Part shown: positions 50,971-59,823 of the stretch, in pieces
How positions within the stretch are numbered: the stretch's first letter is position 1
Layout of the letters: the number at the start of each line of letters is the position of its first letter
Source of the DNA: VXMF01 sp965206775
Lineage (GTDB): Bacteria; Acidobacteriota; Terriglobia; Bryobacterales; UBA6623
Direction of reading: 5' to 3'
DNA: 64,000 bases
Assembly: GCA_965206775.1 (NCBI GenBank)
Contig: CBDBKU010000002.1
Span: 1,674,001 to 1,738,000 of the forward strand
Position numbers and translations under genes: made by a program
Notes under the pieces: generated by a model
What the model saw: only the letters and a program-made list of their open reading frames with translations
What the model was told of the DNA's origin: nothing
The model's database searches: none

Positions 50971-53306
50971 ATGCTCGACCAACATTGCATTGCGCAGACC
51001 CTCTCGCATTCCGAGGCCGTGGCGACCCTGCAGGTGCTGCTGGCGCAGGCTGGCAACACCAGCCGGACCGCGTTCGCCCGCCACGTGTGCCGGGAGTTCG
51101 GCTTCCTCGACAGTCGCGGCCAGCTGCAGCTGGCGAGCTGCCAGAAGGCCTTGCGCAGCCTGCACCGCGACAGGCGCATCGCTTTGCCGCCCCCGCGCCA
51201 TGGCGGCCGCGTCGGCGACTGCCGTCCGCGTCGGCTCGGCCAGCCGGTCCCGCTACCGCAAGCGGTTCCCCCTGCGGCCGGCGCGGTCGCCGGGCTGGCG
51301 CTGACCCCGGTGACGACCCCGCTCCAGCGGCGGACCTGGAACGAGCTGGTCGCCAGCGAGCACCCGCAGGGCGCCGTGCTCCATGTCGGCGCCCAGTTGC
51401 GCTACCTGATTGAGTCCGAGCACGGCGTGCTGGGGGCGATCGGCTTTGCCGCCTCGGCCCTGGCTCTCGCGGCCCGCGACGAGTGGATCGGCTGGGATGC
51501 GCAGCTGCGCCGCAAGCGGCTGCACCGCGTGCTGGGCCTGAGCCGGTTCCTGATCCGTCCCTCCGTCCGCTGTCACCTGCTCGCTTCCAAGGTGCTCGGC
51601 ATGGTCCTGCGACGGCTGCCCGAGGATTTCCAGCAGCGCTATGGCTACCGGCCCGCCCTGGTGGAAACCTATTGCGATCCGCAGCACCACGCCGGCACCT
51701 GCTTCCGCGCCGCCAATTGGACCTGCGTCGGCGAGACCGCCGGCCGCGGCCGCTTCGCCCTCCCCGGCCAGCGCGTGCCGGTCAAGGCCGTCTTCCTCTA
51801 CCCGCTGCAGCGCGACTGGCGCCGCCTGCTCGGCGCCGACGCAGCGCCGCCCTGCGAGCCGCTGGGGCCGGCCGAGGGCCTCGCCCTGGACGAGTTCGCG
51901 ACCAACGAACTGGGTCCGGCGCCGCTGGGTGATCTACGCTTGTCGAAGCGGCTGGTGCAGACCGCGCAGATGCAGGCCGCCGCTCCCATGGCATCGATCC
52001 CAGCCGCCGCGCAGGGCCGGAGGGCCGCCGTCAAGGGCCACTACCGCCTGATCGACCAGCCGGACGACTCGGCGGTGACCCCGCAGAACATCCTCGCGCC
52101 GCACCGGCAGCGCACGCTGCGGCGCCTGCAGGCCGAGAGCGTGGTGCTGTGCGTGCAGGACGGCACCGATCTCAACTTCGCCGAGCATCCCGGCTGCGCG
52201 GGGCTGGGGCTGATCGGCAAGAACACGAACGCGCAGGGCACGCTGGGACTGCACATGCACTCGACGCTGGCGCTGAGCCCGGAGGGCATCCCGCTGGGGG
52301 TGCTCAGATCCAGTACGAGGCGCCGGACGGGCAGGCGCAGCGCGGCCGGCCGCTGGCAGAGCGCAAGACCTACCGCTGGATCCGCGGGTTGCGGGACTGC
52401 GCGGAGGTGGCGGGCCAGTTGGCGGGCACGCGCGTGGTGTCGGTGATGGACCGCGAGGCCGACGTGCACGCGCTGTTCGCCGAGCAGCGCCGGCTGGAGG
52501 GAGTCGAGCTGCTTGTGCGGGCCAAGCACAACCGCGCGCTGGGCCCGCACCGGCCGAAGCTGTTCGAGCACATGCGGGAGCAGGCGCTCCAGGGGCAGTT
52601 GCAGATCGAGGTGCAGCGGAGTTCGGCGCGGCGGGGCACGCGCCAGCAGAAAGCCAAGCCGTTGCGCGCGGCGCGCGCGGCGCAGGCCGAGCTGCGCTGG
52701 CAGACGGTCGAGTTGCCGGCCCCGACGCGGGGGGAGGAACCGCTGCGCCTGCAGCTGGTGCACGTGTGGGAGCGGACGGCGCCGGAGGGGGTGGAAGCGT
52801 TGGAGTGGTTCCTGCTGACGACGGTGCCGGTGGCGTCGCTGGCGGATGCGGAGCAGGTGCTGGAGTGGTACCGGCTGCGCTGGCGCATCGAGGACTGGCA
52901 CCGGATTCTGAAGTCGGGCTGCAAGGTGGAGTACCTGGGGCACCGGACGGGGGAGCGGATCGAGCGGGCGGTGACGATCAAGGCGGTGATCGCCTGGCGG
53001 CTGGCGGCGCTGACGCTGCTGGGGCGGGAGACCCCCGAATTGCCGGCCGCGGTGTTCTTCACGGAGGTCCAGATGCGGGTGCTGCGGCACTTCGCGTCCC
53101 AGCGCGGGCTGGCCGCGCCGGGCAACCTGGGTCTGGCGGTGCGGACCATGGCAATTCTGGGCGGCTACCTGTACCGCAAGAACGCTCCGCCGCCGGGCCA
53201 TCAAAAGATCTGGGAGGGCTGGACCCGCTTGACCATCATGAGCGAAGCCTATGAGCTCAGAGACTACTTCGAGCCGCCTCCAATCGCCTCTCAGGAGAAG
53301 CCCTGA
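50971..53306 (+). pseudogene. IS-B transposase: DUF4338/DruA domain fused to a Tn5-type transposase, frameshifted
   Basis: The first 445 codons read in one frame: a helical N-terminus, the DruA core at about 115-260 (QLRYLIESEHGVLG, EWIGWDAQLRRKRLHRVLGL, SRFLIRP, RYGYRPALVETYCDP, GTCFRAANW), the Tn5 N-terminal domain (LGDLRLSKRLVQTAQM, KGHYRLIDQP) and the first catalytic Asp D397 (CVQDGTDLNF). Near 52296-52306, at GGGGGTGCTCAG, homology moves to the -1 frame, which supplies the second Asp (VVSVMDREADVHALF) and Y-x2-R-x3-E-x6-K (YRLRWRIEDWHRILK), ending at 53306. The parent would be about 775 residues. Either an indel killed it or frameshifting produces it; IS4 relatives normally use one frame. 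Confidence 0.85.
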
Positions 53307-53330
53307 TCGTGACTTGTGGGGCAACGGCAG

Positions 53331-53338
53331 CCCGCGCC
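53331..53338. repeat. Target-site duplication of IS-B, right copy
   Basis: CCCGCGCC immediately after the right terminal repeat, matching 50903-50910. Confidence 0.8.
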
Positions 53339-53662
53339 TCCTTGCGCTCCTTCCCCTCGCTCCAGCTGCCGTCTGTTGGTACGCAGCCCCCGCCTAGCCT
53401 CTTTCCGCGGCCCGTCGCTTCACGAGAGGCTTTCTCGGCCAGTGCGTCGGTGCGCATCATACTCGATCTAGGCTCGCACCGTCGTCGTAGTCCGGAAAAC
53501 GGGTCTTGGAGAGTCTCTGTGGAAGCGGGAGGCCGTGTGCTGGCTTCGAAGACGCGGTCTATCGCTCCCTACCCATGGAAGTGGAGACGAGCAGAGTATA
53601 CTCTTGCCATTCGCCGGGCAACCCCGGCCTGTGAATTGGGTTTCGATCGAAGGCTCGGCACC
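53339..53662. other. 324-base spacer downstream of IS-B, nothing recognised
   Basis: Contains the region upstream of the M20 peptidase. A minus-strand frame crosses it and would join the sequence left of IS-B if the element were removed, but the joined 80-codon reading is basic, repetitive and without motif, so I do not call it a gene. Confidence 0.35.
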
Positions 53663-54790
53663 ATGGACGCGCTCCAATACACGCAGGAACTCGTTAGGTT
53701 TCCCAGTGTCAGCAACGTATCCAACGCTTCCATTTGCAACTATCTGGAAGGTGTTCTGAAGAAGCTTGGGTTTGCAACCGAGCGGATCGAGTACACCGAC
53801 TCTGCAGGCGTCGGCAAGGTCAACATCGTCGGCAAGAAGGGCAGCGGAAGCGGGGGTATGGCCTACTTTGCCCACACCGATGTCGTGCCTGCCGATCGGT
53901 GGTTCAGTAGCGAGCACGGGCCCTTTGAGCCCACCCTCATAGGCAACAAGCTGTATGGCCGCGGAAGTTGCGACATGAAGGGCTCGATCGGCTCGTTTCT
54001 AGCAGCCTCCGAGGACGCCGCAGGAGCGAATCTGAAGGGACCGCTCTACGTTGCGTTCACTGCGGACGAGGAGATCGGCTACGTCGGAGCGGAACAGGTA
54101 GCTCGGCGATCTGAGTTCTTTCACGAGATGGTCCGGGGAGACTCAAGGGGGATCGTTGGAGAGCCGACGACGCTCAACGTCGTTCACGCCCACAAGGGCA
54201 CCTATGGGTTCAGGGCGATATCCCACGGCAAGGCCGCTCATTCCAGCACCAACGAGGGAATCAACGCGAACCTTGCCATGATCCCGTTTCTTGTCGAAAT
54301 GAAGAGAATCCACGACGAGACCCGGGACGATCCCGCCTGGCAGCATCCCGAGTTCGATCCATCGGGGATCAGCTGGAATATCGGGATCAACGATGGCACC
54401 GCGGTCTTGAACATGACAGCGGCGCAGAGCATTTGCACCGTCTACTTCCGTCCGGCGCCCTTTCACGATGCGGAAGCACTGATCGATCGATCCAGGAAAG
54501 CGGCCGCGCAGTGCGGGATCGATCTCGAAGTGCTCTGGACTGGGCAACCGTTGTATGTCGATCCTGAATCGGACTTCGTCCGTGAGGTTCTGGGGTTGTC
54601 CGGATGCGCCAACAGCCAAACCGTCTGCTACGGAACCGACGCGGCCGTGTTGAAGGGTATGAAGAAATTGCTGGTGCTGGGCCCCGGCGACATCGCCCAG
54701 GCCCATACTCACGACGAGTGGATTCTCGTGGATCAGCTCGAGAAAGGGTCGGAACTGTACGCCAGACTGATTCGTCAGTGGTGCCTCTGA
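53663..54790 (+). CDS. M20-family metallopeptidase/deacylase, ArgE-like
   Basis: A 375-residue zinc hydrolase. Catalytic motifs are AYFAHTDVVPA (His and the adjacent Asp, about 73), LYGRGSCDMKG (bridging Asp, about 104), FTADEEIGYVG (general base Glu and metal Glu, about 139), the GEPTTLNVVHAHKGTYGF domain boundary, and the last His in QAHTHDEWI (about 353). This is the acetylornithine deacetylase/succinyl-DAP desuccinylase layout. The ATG at 53663 is preferred over the upstream extension. No arg genes are adjacent, so arginine synthesis is possible but not shown. IS-B inserted about 330 bases upstream. Confidence 0.87.
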   Translation: MDALQYTQELVRFPSVSNVSNASICNYLEGVLKKLGFATERIEYTDSAGVGKVNIVGKKGSGSGGMAYFAHTDVVPADRWFSSEHGPFEPTLIGNKLYGRGSCDMKGSIGSFLAASEDAAGANLKGPLYVAFTADEEIGYVGAEQVARRSEFFHEMVRGDSRGIVGEPTTLNVVHAHKGTYGFRAISHGKAAHSSTNEGINANLAMIPFLVEMKRIHDETRDDPAWQHPEFDPSGISWNIGINDGTAVLNMTAAQSICTVYFRPAPFHDAEALIDRSRKAAAQCGIDLEVLWTGQPLYVDPESDFVREVLGLSGCANSQTVCYGTDAAVLKGMKKLLVLGPGDIAQAHTHDEWILVDQLEKGSELYARLIRQWCL

Positions 54791-55121
54791 AGGGTCTTCC
54801 GGAAGCGCCGTGCGCCACGCTCGAACCGGAGTGCTGATGATGCAGTCGTCGCAGGAAAGGCGCCAAGGCTCGTTGCAGGTGTCCGCTCTGTGGTGAGCCC
54901 CCAACGAGGGCGCCGTGATACAGGCAACCATGCTGGGACTCCTATCCCGTCTTTGGCCTCGCCCCCTGTAATCCGTTGTGTTCGAAGGGCCAAGAACTGG
55001 CGTTCTCGTCTAAGGCCATCCATCGGCATCTCGGGGCCGGCCCCGCCGGGCGAGGGGGTCGACGAGCCAAGGCTCGCCGCAGGTCACTTCCCAGACGTTG
55101 CGTTCCGAGGCAGTCCTGACC
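54791..55121. other. 331-base spacer, nothing recognised
   Basis: Between the M20 gene and the convergent prenyltransferase gene. Short frames only, no hairpin with a T tract and no repeat found. Confidence 0.35.
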
Positions 55122-56012
55122 TCAGATCCGCAGGCCAGCGAACCACAGGTCCGCGGCCCAGAACGCGAAGAACAGGACGCTCACCCAGCCGTTAACCGCG
55201 AAGAACGCGGCGTTGACGCGTGACAGGTCCTCAGCCCGCACTAGCGACTGCTCGTAAGCCAGCAGCAGAGCGATCGCGCCGATGCCAGCCAGCGCTAGGG
55301 TGCCCAGGTCCAGGCTTCTCCACGCCAGCAGCAGCACCGCGATCATGCCTGCGTGCAGGAATCTCGAGACCAGCAATGCCCTCGCGACTCCTAGGAGGGC
55401 CGGGACCGAATGCAGGCCCGTCGCGCGGTCGAAGTCAACGTCCTGGCACGAGTAAATGATGTCGAATCCGGCGGTCCACAGGGTTACTGCTGCAGAAAGC
55501 AACAGAATCCGTGGGTCGATGGTCCCCCGAATTGCGATCCAGGCCGCTGCCGGCGCAATGCCGAGAACCGCTCCCAGCACCAAGTGGGACAGCGCCGTGA
55601 ATCGCTTGGTGTAGGAATACGCGAGAGCGAATGCCAATGCGAACGGGCTAAGCTTCAGGCACAGTGGGTTCAGCTGGCCTGCGGCGATCACGAGAACGGC
55701 ACTCGAGAGCGCGACGAACGCCGCCGCGAATCGTCTCGAAAGTGCTCCCGCGGGGAGCGCCCGCCCTGCCGTACGGGGGTTCCGTGCGTCGATCGAATCG
55801 TCGATCAGCCGGTTGAACGCCATCGCGGCTGAGCGCGCGGCCACCATCGCGACGACGATCCAGCAAAGCTTCCAAGCCACTTCGCTCGCGCCGAGCCGGG
55901 AGCCTCGCAACGCCAGCATCGCTCCCGTGAAGGCGAACGGCAGGGCAAACACCGAGTGCTGGAACTTGATGGCCTCGAGAACCTCGCCCGTCTGCCGGAA
56001 GAAGTCCCTCAT
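55122..56012 (-). CDS. UbiA-family prenyltransferase (quinone biosynthesis)
   Basis: A 296-residue inner-membrane enzyme with about eight TM helices that attaches a polyprenyl chain to an aromatic acid. The first Asp-rich motif is N-R-L-I-D-D-S-I-D (FNRLIDDSIDARNPRTAGR, about 66) and the second YSCQDVDFDRATGLHS (about 187). The NPRTAGRALP segment is typical of 4-hydroxybenzoate/MqnP-type enzymes. Since mqnE is present, MqnP (prenylation in the futalosine pathway) is a good candidate, but UbiA-type 4-hydroxybenzoate activity cannot be excluded. Its ATG overlaps trpC by four bases; it is the last gene of the fabD-fabG-trpC operon. Confidence 0.88.
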   Translation of the reverse strand: MRDFFRQTGEVLEAIKFQHSVFALPFAFTGAMLALRGSRLGASEVAWKLCWIVVAMVAARSAAMAFNRLIDDSIDARNPRTAGRALPAGALSRRFAAAFVALSSAVLVIAAGQLNPLCLKLSPFALAFALAYSYTKRFTALSHLVLGAVLGIAPAAAWIAIRGTIDPRILLLSAAVTLWTAGFDIIYSCQDVDFDRATGLHSVPALLGVARALLVSRFLHAGMIAVLLLAWRSLDLGTLALAGIGAIALLLAYEQSLVRAEDLSRVNAAFFAVNGWVSVLFFAFWAADLWFAGLRI

Positions 56013-56809
56013 CCTTCGGTGCCGAGCAGGTCGGCCAGTGCAAGTCCGCGGTCGGACTGCCGCATCAGGCTTTCCCCGACCAGGAACCCCTGGTAGCCCG
56101 CGTCTAGCAGGCGCTTGAGGTCGTCCGGCTTGCGTATGCCACTTTCGCTGATCCGCAGGACGCCGGCTGGAAACCGCCCGGCGAGGTCCAGCGAGGTCTG
56201 GAGCGAGACCTCCATCGTCTTGAGATTGCGGTTATTCACGCCCACGAAATCCGCGCCTGCCGCAAGCGCGCGCTCGAGTTCGTCGCCATCGTGAACCTCC
56301 ACCAGGGCGTCGAGTCGAAGTTCCCGAGCTGCGGAGAGCAACTCGCGCAGCTCGCCGTCTTCCAGCACGGCCACGATGAGCAGGACGCAGTCGGCACCGG
56401 CCGAGGAAGCCTGCAGCACGTGGTACCGCTCCAGCGTGAAATCCTTCCGCAGCACGGGCAGGGAGGTCGCCGTCCGGGCCGCGACCAGGTCGTCCATGGA
56501 GCCTAGGAAGAACTGCTTGTCGGTCAGGACTGACAGGGCGGCCGCACCGGCCCTCTGGTAGCCGCGGGCAATCTCCGCCGGGTCGAATTGCTCGGCCATG
56601 AGCCCGGCTGAAGGCGAGGCCTTCTTGATTTCGGCGATTACCGCCGGTCGCTTCAATTCCAGAGCGGCCCGGAATCCGCGGCGTGCCCGGATCGCCTTCC
56701 GCTCGAGATCTGCTTCCTTGACAAGGGATCGGTCGGCGACGAGTTCCGCGCGCTTGCGCACGACAATCTGATCCAGAATCGCCAGGTCCTTTGCTTGCGG
56801 GGCCGCCAT
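56009..56809 (-). CDS. trpC: Indole-3-glycerol phosphate synthase
   Basis: Closes the indole ring in tryptophan synthesis. The 266-residue TIM barrel has AVIAEIKKASPSAG (catalytic Lys, about 55), LSVLTDKQFFLGS, LPVLRKDFTLERY (catalytic Lys), VGVNNRNLKTMEVSL and ISESGIRKPDD, in the canonical order. It shares one base with the fabG stop (TGATG) and four with ubiA (ATGA), so it is translationally coupled on both sides. No other trp gene is in the window; the placement between fatty-acid and quinone genes is odd. Confidence 0.95.
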   Translation of the reverse strand: MAAPQAKDLAILDQIVVRKRAELVADRSLVKEADLERKAIRARRGFRAALELKRPAVIAEIKKASPSAGLMAEQFDPAEIARGYQRAGAAALSVLTDKQFFLGSMDDLVAARTATSLPVLRKDFTLERYHVLQASSAGADCVLLIVAVLEDGELRELLSAARELRLDALVEVHDGDELERALAAGADFVGVNNRNLKTMEVSLQTSLDLAGRFPAGVLRISESGIRKPDDLKRLLDAGYQGFLVGESLMRQSDRGLALADLLGTEG

Positions 56810-57534
56810 CACATGTACAGCCCGCCGCTGACGTTGAGTACGTGGCCGGTCACGTAACCGGCCTCCTCGCTCGCGAGGTAGCAAACCGCAGCGGCGATCT
56901 CGTCGAGCCGTCCCATGCGACCGAGTGGAACCTGCGCGATGATCTTCGACCGGGACGTCTCGTCCAAGGCCTGTGTCATGGCGGTGTCGACGAATCCCGG
57001 CGCGACGGCATTGACCGTGACATTGCGGCCGGCGAGTTCCAGCGCCAAGGACTTGGTCAGCCCCACAACGCCCGCCTTCGAGGCCGAATAGTTGGCCTGG
57101 CCCGCGTTGCCCGAGAGGCCCACGACCGACGACACGTTGATGATGCGACCCCAGCGCTGGCGGACCATGCTCCTCATCAGCGCCCTCGCGCAGCGGAAGC
57201 TCCCAGTCAGGTTCGTGTCGATCACGCGCTGCCAGTCGTCGTCGCGCATTCTCATCGCCAGCCCGTCGCTGGCGATGCCTGCGTTGTTGACGAGGATGCC
57301 AATGGCCCTGCCGTGGGCGGCGGCCATCGCATCGACCGATCCTTGGTCCTGCACGTCGAGGGCCACGGCGTCCGCGCTGCCTCCTTCGGCGCGAATCTCG
57401 TCCACCAGGGTCGCCAGCTTGTCAGTCTGGCGTGCGCCGACAATCACCTTGGCCCCCTTGGCGGCCAGTGCCTTGGCGCAAGCTCGTCCGATTCCCTGGC
57501 TGGCGCCCGTGACGAGGGCAATCCGGTCTTTCAT
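56809..57534 (-). CDS. fabG: 3-oxoacyl-ACP reductase FabG
   Basis: Reduces beta-ketoacyl-ACP with NADPH in fatty-acid elongation. A 241-residue short-chain dehydrogenase: GASQGIGRACA (cofactor), LVNNAGIASDGL, the catalytic Ser in IINVSSVVGLSGN with Y-S-A-S-K four residues on, NAVAPGFVDTAMT, and the FabG-type end YVTGHVLNVSGGLYM. The ATG at 57534 overlaps the fabD stop by four bases (ATGA). The longer upstream frame is simply the antisense/other frame of fabD. Confidence 0.95.
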   Translation of the reverse strand: MKDRIALVTGASQGIGRACAKALAAKGAKVIVGARQTDKLATLVDEIRAEGGSADAVALDVQDQGSVDAMAAAHGRAIGILVNNAGIASDGLAMRMRDDDWQRVIDTNLTGSFRCARALMRSMVRQRWGRIINVSSVVGLSGNAGQANYSASKAGVVGLTKSLALELAGRNVTVNAVAPGFVDTAMTQALDETSRSKIIAQVPLGRMGRLDEIAAAVCYLASEEAGYVTGHVLNVSGGLYM

Positions 57535-58454
57535 GCGGCGATGGCCTCCACGGCGGCTAGGTCGTGCGTGCTCCTGCCGCGAATCGACCGGTCGATGCCC
57601 CGCATCAGCCCGGTCAGGACCCGTCCCGGCCCCACCTCCACGAACCGGTCCACGTCCCTGGAAATCAAGTGGCGAACGATACGTTCCCAGAGCACGGGGT
57701 TCGGGATCTGCTGCAGGAGTCCCTCCCGCGCGTCCTCGCCCGAGAGGATCTCGCGCGCCTGCCAGTTGTTGACGAGCGGGACAGTCAAGGCGACGAACCG
57801 CGTTGATTCGAGGTCCGGAGCCAGGTTGCTTCCGGCAGGCGCCATCAACTCGCAGTGGAAAGGCGCGCTGACCTCGAGGATCACAGCTCTCCTTGCTCCG
57901 GCTGCCTTGGCCAGCACCACAGCGCGGCTGACAGCTTCCGCGTGCCCGGCGATGACGACTTGCAATGGCGAGTTCAGATTGGCCGGCGATACCACTTGAC
58001 CGCTCGCCGCTTCCGTGCAAACCCGTCGGGCCGTGTCGGCGTCGATGCCGAGCAGCGCGGCCATCGCGCCAACGCCGTCCGGAACTGCCTCCTGCATGAG
58101 GCGGCCTCGCTTGCGCACCAGCCGGACCGCATCTTCGAATGCCACGGAACCAGCGGACACCAGCGCCGAGTACTCGCCCAGGCTGTGGCCGGCCACGTAG
58201 TCCGGCTCGATCCCCTTCGCGCGCAAGACATCGAGGGTCGCGACCGAAGCCGTCAGGATGGCCGCCTGCGTGTTCTCGGTCTGCCGGAGGTCCTCTGCCG
58301 GGCCCTCGAAGCAGAGCCTTGAGAGAGGAAAGCCGAGCGCGTCATCCGCTCTCTCGAATACCGCGCGCGCCTCGGGGTACCGCTCGGCGAGCTCGCGTCC
58401 CATTCCCGGCGCTTGCGAACCTTGACCCGGGAAGAGAAAAGCGGTCACGGACAT
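57531..58454 (-). CDS. fabD: Malonyl-CoA:ACP transacylase FabD
   Basis: Loads malonyl from CoA onto ACP. A 307-residue enzyme: FLFPGQGSQAPGMG (start), TQAAILTAS, the nucleophile Ser in GHSLGEYSALVSAG (about 90), the catalytic His in VSAPFHCELM (about 199), and NPVLWERIV and EVGPGRVLTGL at the end. The ATG at 58454 is chosen since the first strand follows at once. It is the first gene of fabD-fabG-trpC-ubiA; acpP and fabF, often next to it, are missing. It diverges from the RlmD-like gene across about 80 bases. Confidence 0.95.
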   Translation of the reverse strand: MSVTAFLFPGQGSQAPGMGRELAERYPEARAVFERADDALGFPLSRLCFEGPAEDLRQTENTQAAILTASVATLDVLRAKGIEPDYVAGHSLGEYSALVSAGSVAFEDAVRLVRKRGRLMQEAVPDGVGAMAALLGIDADTARRVCTEAASGQVVSPANLNSPLQVVIAGHAEAVSRAVVLAKAAGARRAVILEVSAPFHCELMAPAGSNLAPDLESTRFVALTVPLVNNWQAREILSGEDAREGLLQQIPNPVLWERIVRHLISRDVDRFVEVGPGRVLTGLMRGIDRSIRGRSTHDLAAVEAIAA

Positions 58455-58533
58455 CGGCCGGTAGCCAGAATCCGAGTTTAGCAACTGGCCTGCTCCAAGC
58501 TTCAATTTCCGATCGGGTGCGAGAATTGATTGC

Positions 58534-59745
58534 GTGAACGCGAAGGTGCGGGTCGAGAAGCTGGTCTACGGCGGGGCCGGCCTTGCCCGCCATGGCGATG
58601 CTACGGTATTCGTCCCGTTCGTCTTGCCGGGCGAGGAGGTCGAAGTTGACCTGGCGAATCGTCCCGGCGGCATTCTGCATGGCTCCGTGACGGCCTGGGT
58701 CGAACAGTCAGCGGAACGGACCGAGGCTCCATGCCCCGTGTTCGGTCGATGCGGCGGGTGCCACTACCAGCATGTCTCCTACGCCGACGAGTGCCGGTAC
58801 AAGGCGGCGATACTGCGCGAGACGCTCCGGCGAATAGGGGGGCTCCGGTGGGACGACGAGATCGAGATGGCGAGCTCGGATCCCTGGGGGTACCGCAACC
58901 GTACCCAGCTCCATCTCGACCGCCGGGACGGCAAGCCGACCATCGGTTTCCTTGCGCCTGGATCGCATCGACACGTCGATGCAGTCGAATGCCCCATCAA
59001 TTCGCCCAAGCTGAACGAGCTGCATCGAACGCTCTGTGAGATGGCTGCCGACCGCCGATTTCCTCAGGGCTTGCGATCGGTGGAGTTCTTCACGCACGGA
59101 AACCAAGTGCAAATGAACCTGCCAAGGCGTCCGGGGACGTTGCCCAGAAGGTTCTGGTCCTGGTGCGGCGAGCGCCTCGGAGTAGCTGGCCCGGGTGCCC
59201 CGCTGGACTATGCATGCGGGCCGGACGTTTTTCGGGTCAGCGGACGATCATTCTTCCAGGTCAATCGGTTCCTTGCCGACAAGCTGGCGGCACTCGCAGC
59301 GGGACAGACAGAGGGACAGCTTGCGCTCGATCTCTACTGCGGTGTTGGATTGCTGACGCTGCCTCTGGCAAGGCGGTATGAAACCGTCATCGGCGTCGAT
59401 TCTGCCGAAGGGGCTTTGCGTGACCTCCAAAGCAATGCGACGCGAGCCAGACTCAGCGTGCGAGCGGTGCACCTGGGAGTCGCACACTTCCTGCAGGGAT
59501 TCTCGGAACGCCCCGAACTGATCGTCGCGGACCCTCCCAGGGCCGGCCTCGGAGGCGAGGTTGTCAAGCAGATCCTGCGCCTCGGGCCGGCGGAGTTACG
59601 ACTAGTTTCCTGCGATCCCGCGACACTCGCCCGCGATATCAAGTTGCTTGGGTTGGGCGGATACGCCGTCGAGAGCATTCATCTGATCGACATGTTCCCG
59701 CAGACGTTCCACATCGAAACGGTGGGGATCCTTCGACGGCGCTGA
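58534..59745 (+). CDS. 23S rRNA (uracil-5-)-methyltransferase, RlmD/RumA type
   Basis: A 403-residue protein from the GTG at 58534. An N-terminal TRAM domain (VRVEKLVYGGAGLARHGD, PGEEVEVDL) precedes the 4Fe-4S cysteines C-P-V-F-G-R-C-G-G-C-H (about 67-77), then the SAM-binding domain with LDLYCGVGLLTLPLA (about 269), VADPPRAGLGGEV and the catalytic Cys in VSCDPATLARD (about 357). All features are those of RumA-type uracil-5 methyltransferases; which 23S uridine (747 or 1939 equivalent) is modified cannot be decided from sequence. Confidence 0.9.
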   Translation: MNAKVRVEKLVYGGAGLARHGDATVFVPFVLPGEEVEVDLANRPGGILHGSVTAWVEQSAERTEAPCPVFGRCGGCHYQHVSYADECRYKAAILRETLRRIGGLRWDDEIEMASSDPWGYRNRTQLHLDRRDGKPTIGFLAPGSHRHVDAVECPINSPKLNELHRTLCEMAADRRFPQGLRSVEFFTHGNQVQMNLPRRPGTLPRRFWSWCGERLGVAGPGAPLDYACGPDVFRVSGRSFFQVNRFLADKLAALAAGQTEGQLALDLYCGVGLLTLPLARRYETVIGVDSAEGALRDLQSNATRARLSVRAVHLGVAHFLQGFSERPELIVADPPRAGLGGEVVKQILRLGPAELRLVSCDPATLARDIKLLGLGGYAVESIHLIDMFPQTFHIETVGILRRR

Positions 59746-59767
59746 GATCAGGCCTCGGTCTGTCCGC

Positions 59768-59810
59768 CCGGGCGGCGGCAGTTCCGTGAGCCGGACCGCC
59801 CGCCGCCCGG
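59768..59810. terminator. Strong GC hairpin between convergent genes
   Basis: An 11-bp stem, 59768-59778 (CCGGGCGGCGG) with 59800-59810 (CCGCCGCCCGG), and a 21-base loop. It lies between the stops of the RlmD-like and DUF1501 genes, which converge. There is no T tract, so it may act as a bidirectional barrier rather than a classical terminator. Confidence 0.4.
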
Positions 59811-59823
59811 CCAATGGCTGACG

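Larger units (their letters stand above)
50911..53330 (+). mobile_element. IS-B: 2420-bp IS50/Tn5-like insertion sequence with a DruA-DDE transposase
   Basis: Ends are 19-bp imperfect inverted repeats, CTGCCCATGCCCCAGATCT (50911-50929) and, on the minus strand, CTGCCGTTGCCCCACAAGT (53330-53312), 13 or 14 of 19 identical. Both begin CTG; the first ends CAGATCT like the IS50 inside end and the second ends CACAAGT like the IS50 outside end. The flanks carry an 8-bp duplication. One gene (50971-53306) fills it and is frameshifted. It was inserted in the intergenic space between the metallo-beta-lactamase and M20 genes and seems to disrupt no gene. Confidence 0.88.

Noticed and set aside
52041..53324. 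A 427-codon minus-strand frame across IS-B
   Set aside because: Composition is Arg/Pro/Leu/Gln-rich antisense of the transposase, with no motif.
50928..53330. IS-B left end at 50928 (CTGGCAGTTG), which also resembles the right end
   Set aside because: The end at 50911 gives a better 19-bp match without gaps, IS50-like sequence and an exact 8-bp flanking duplication; 50928 gives none.
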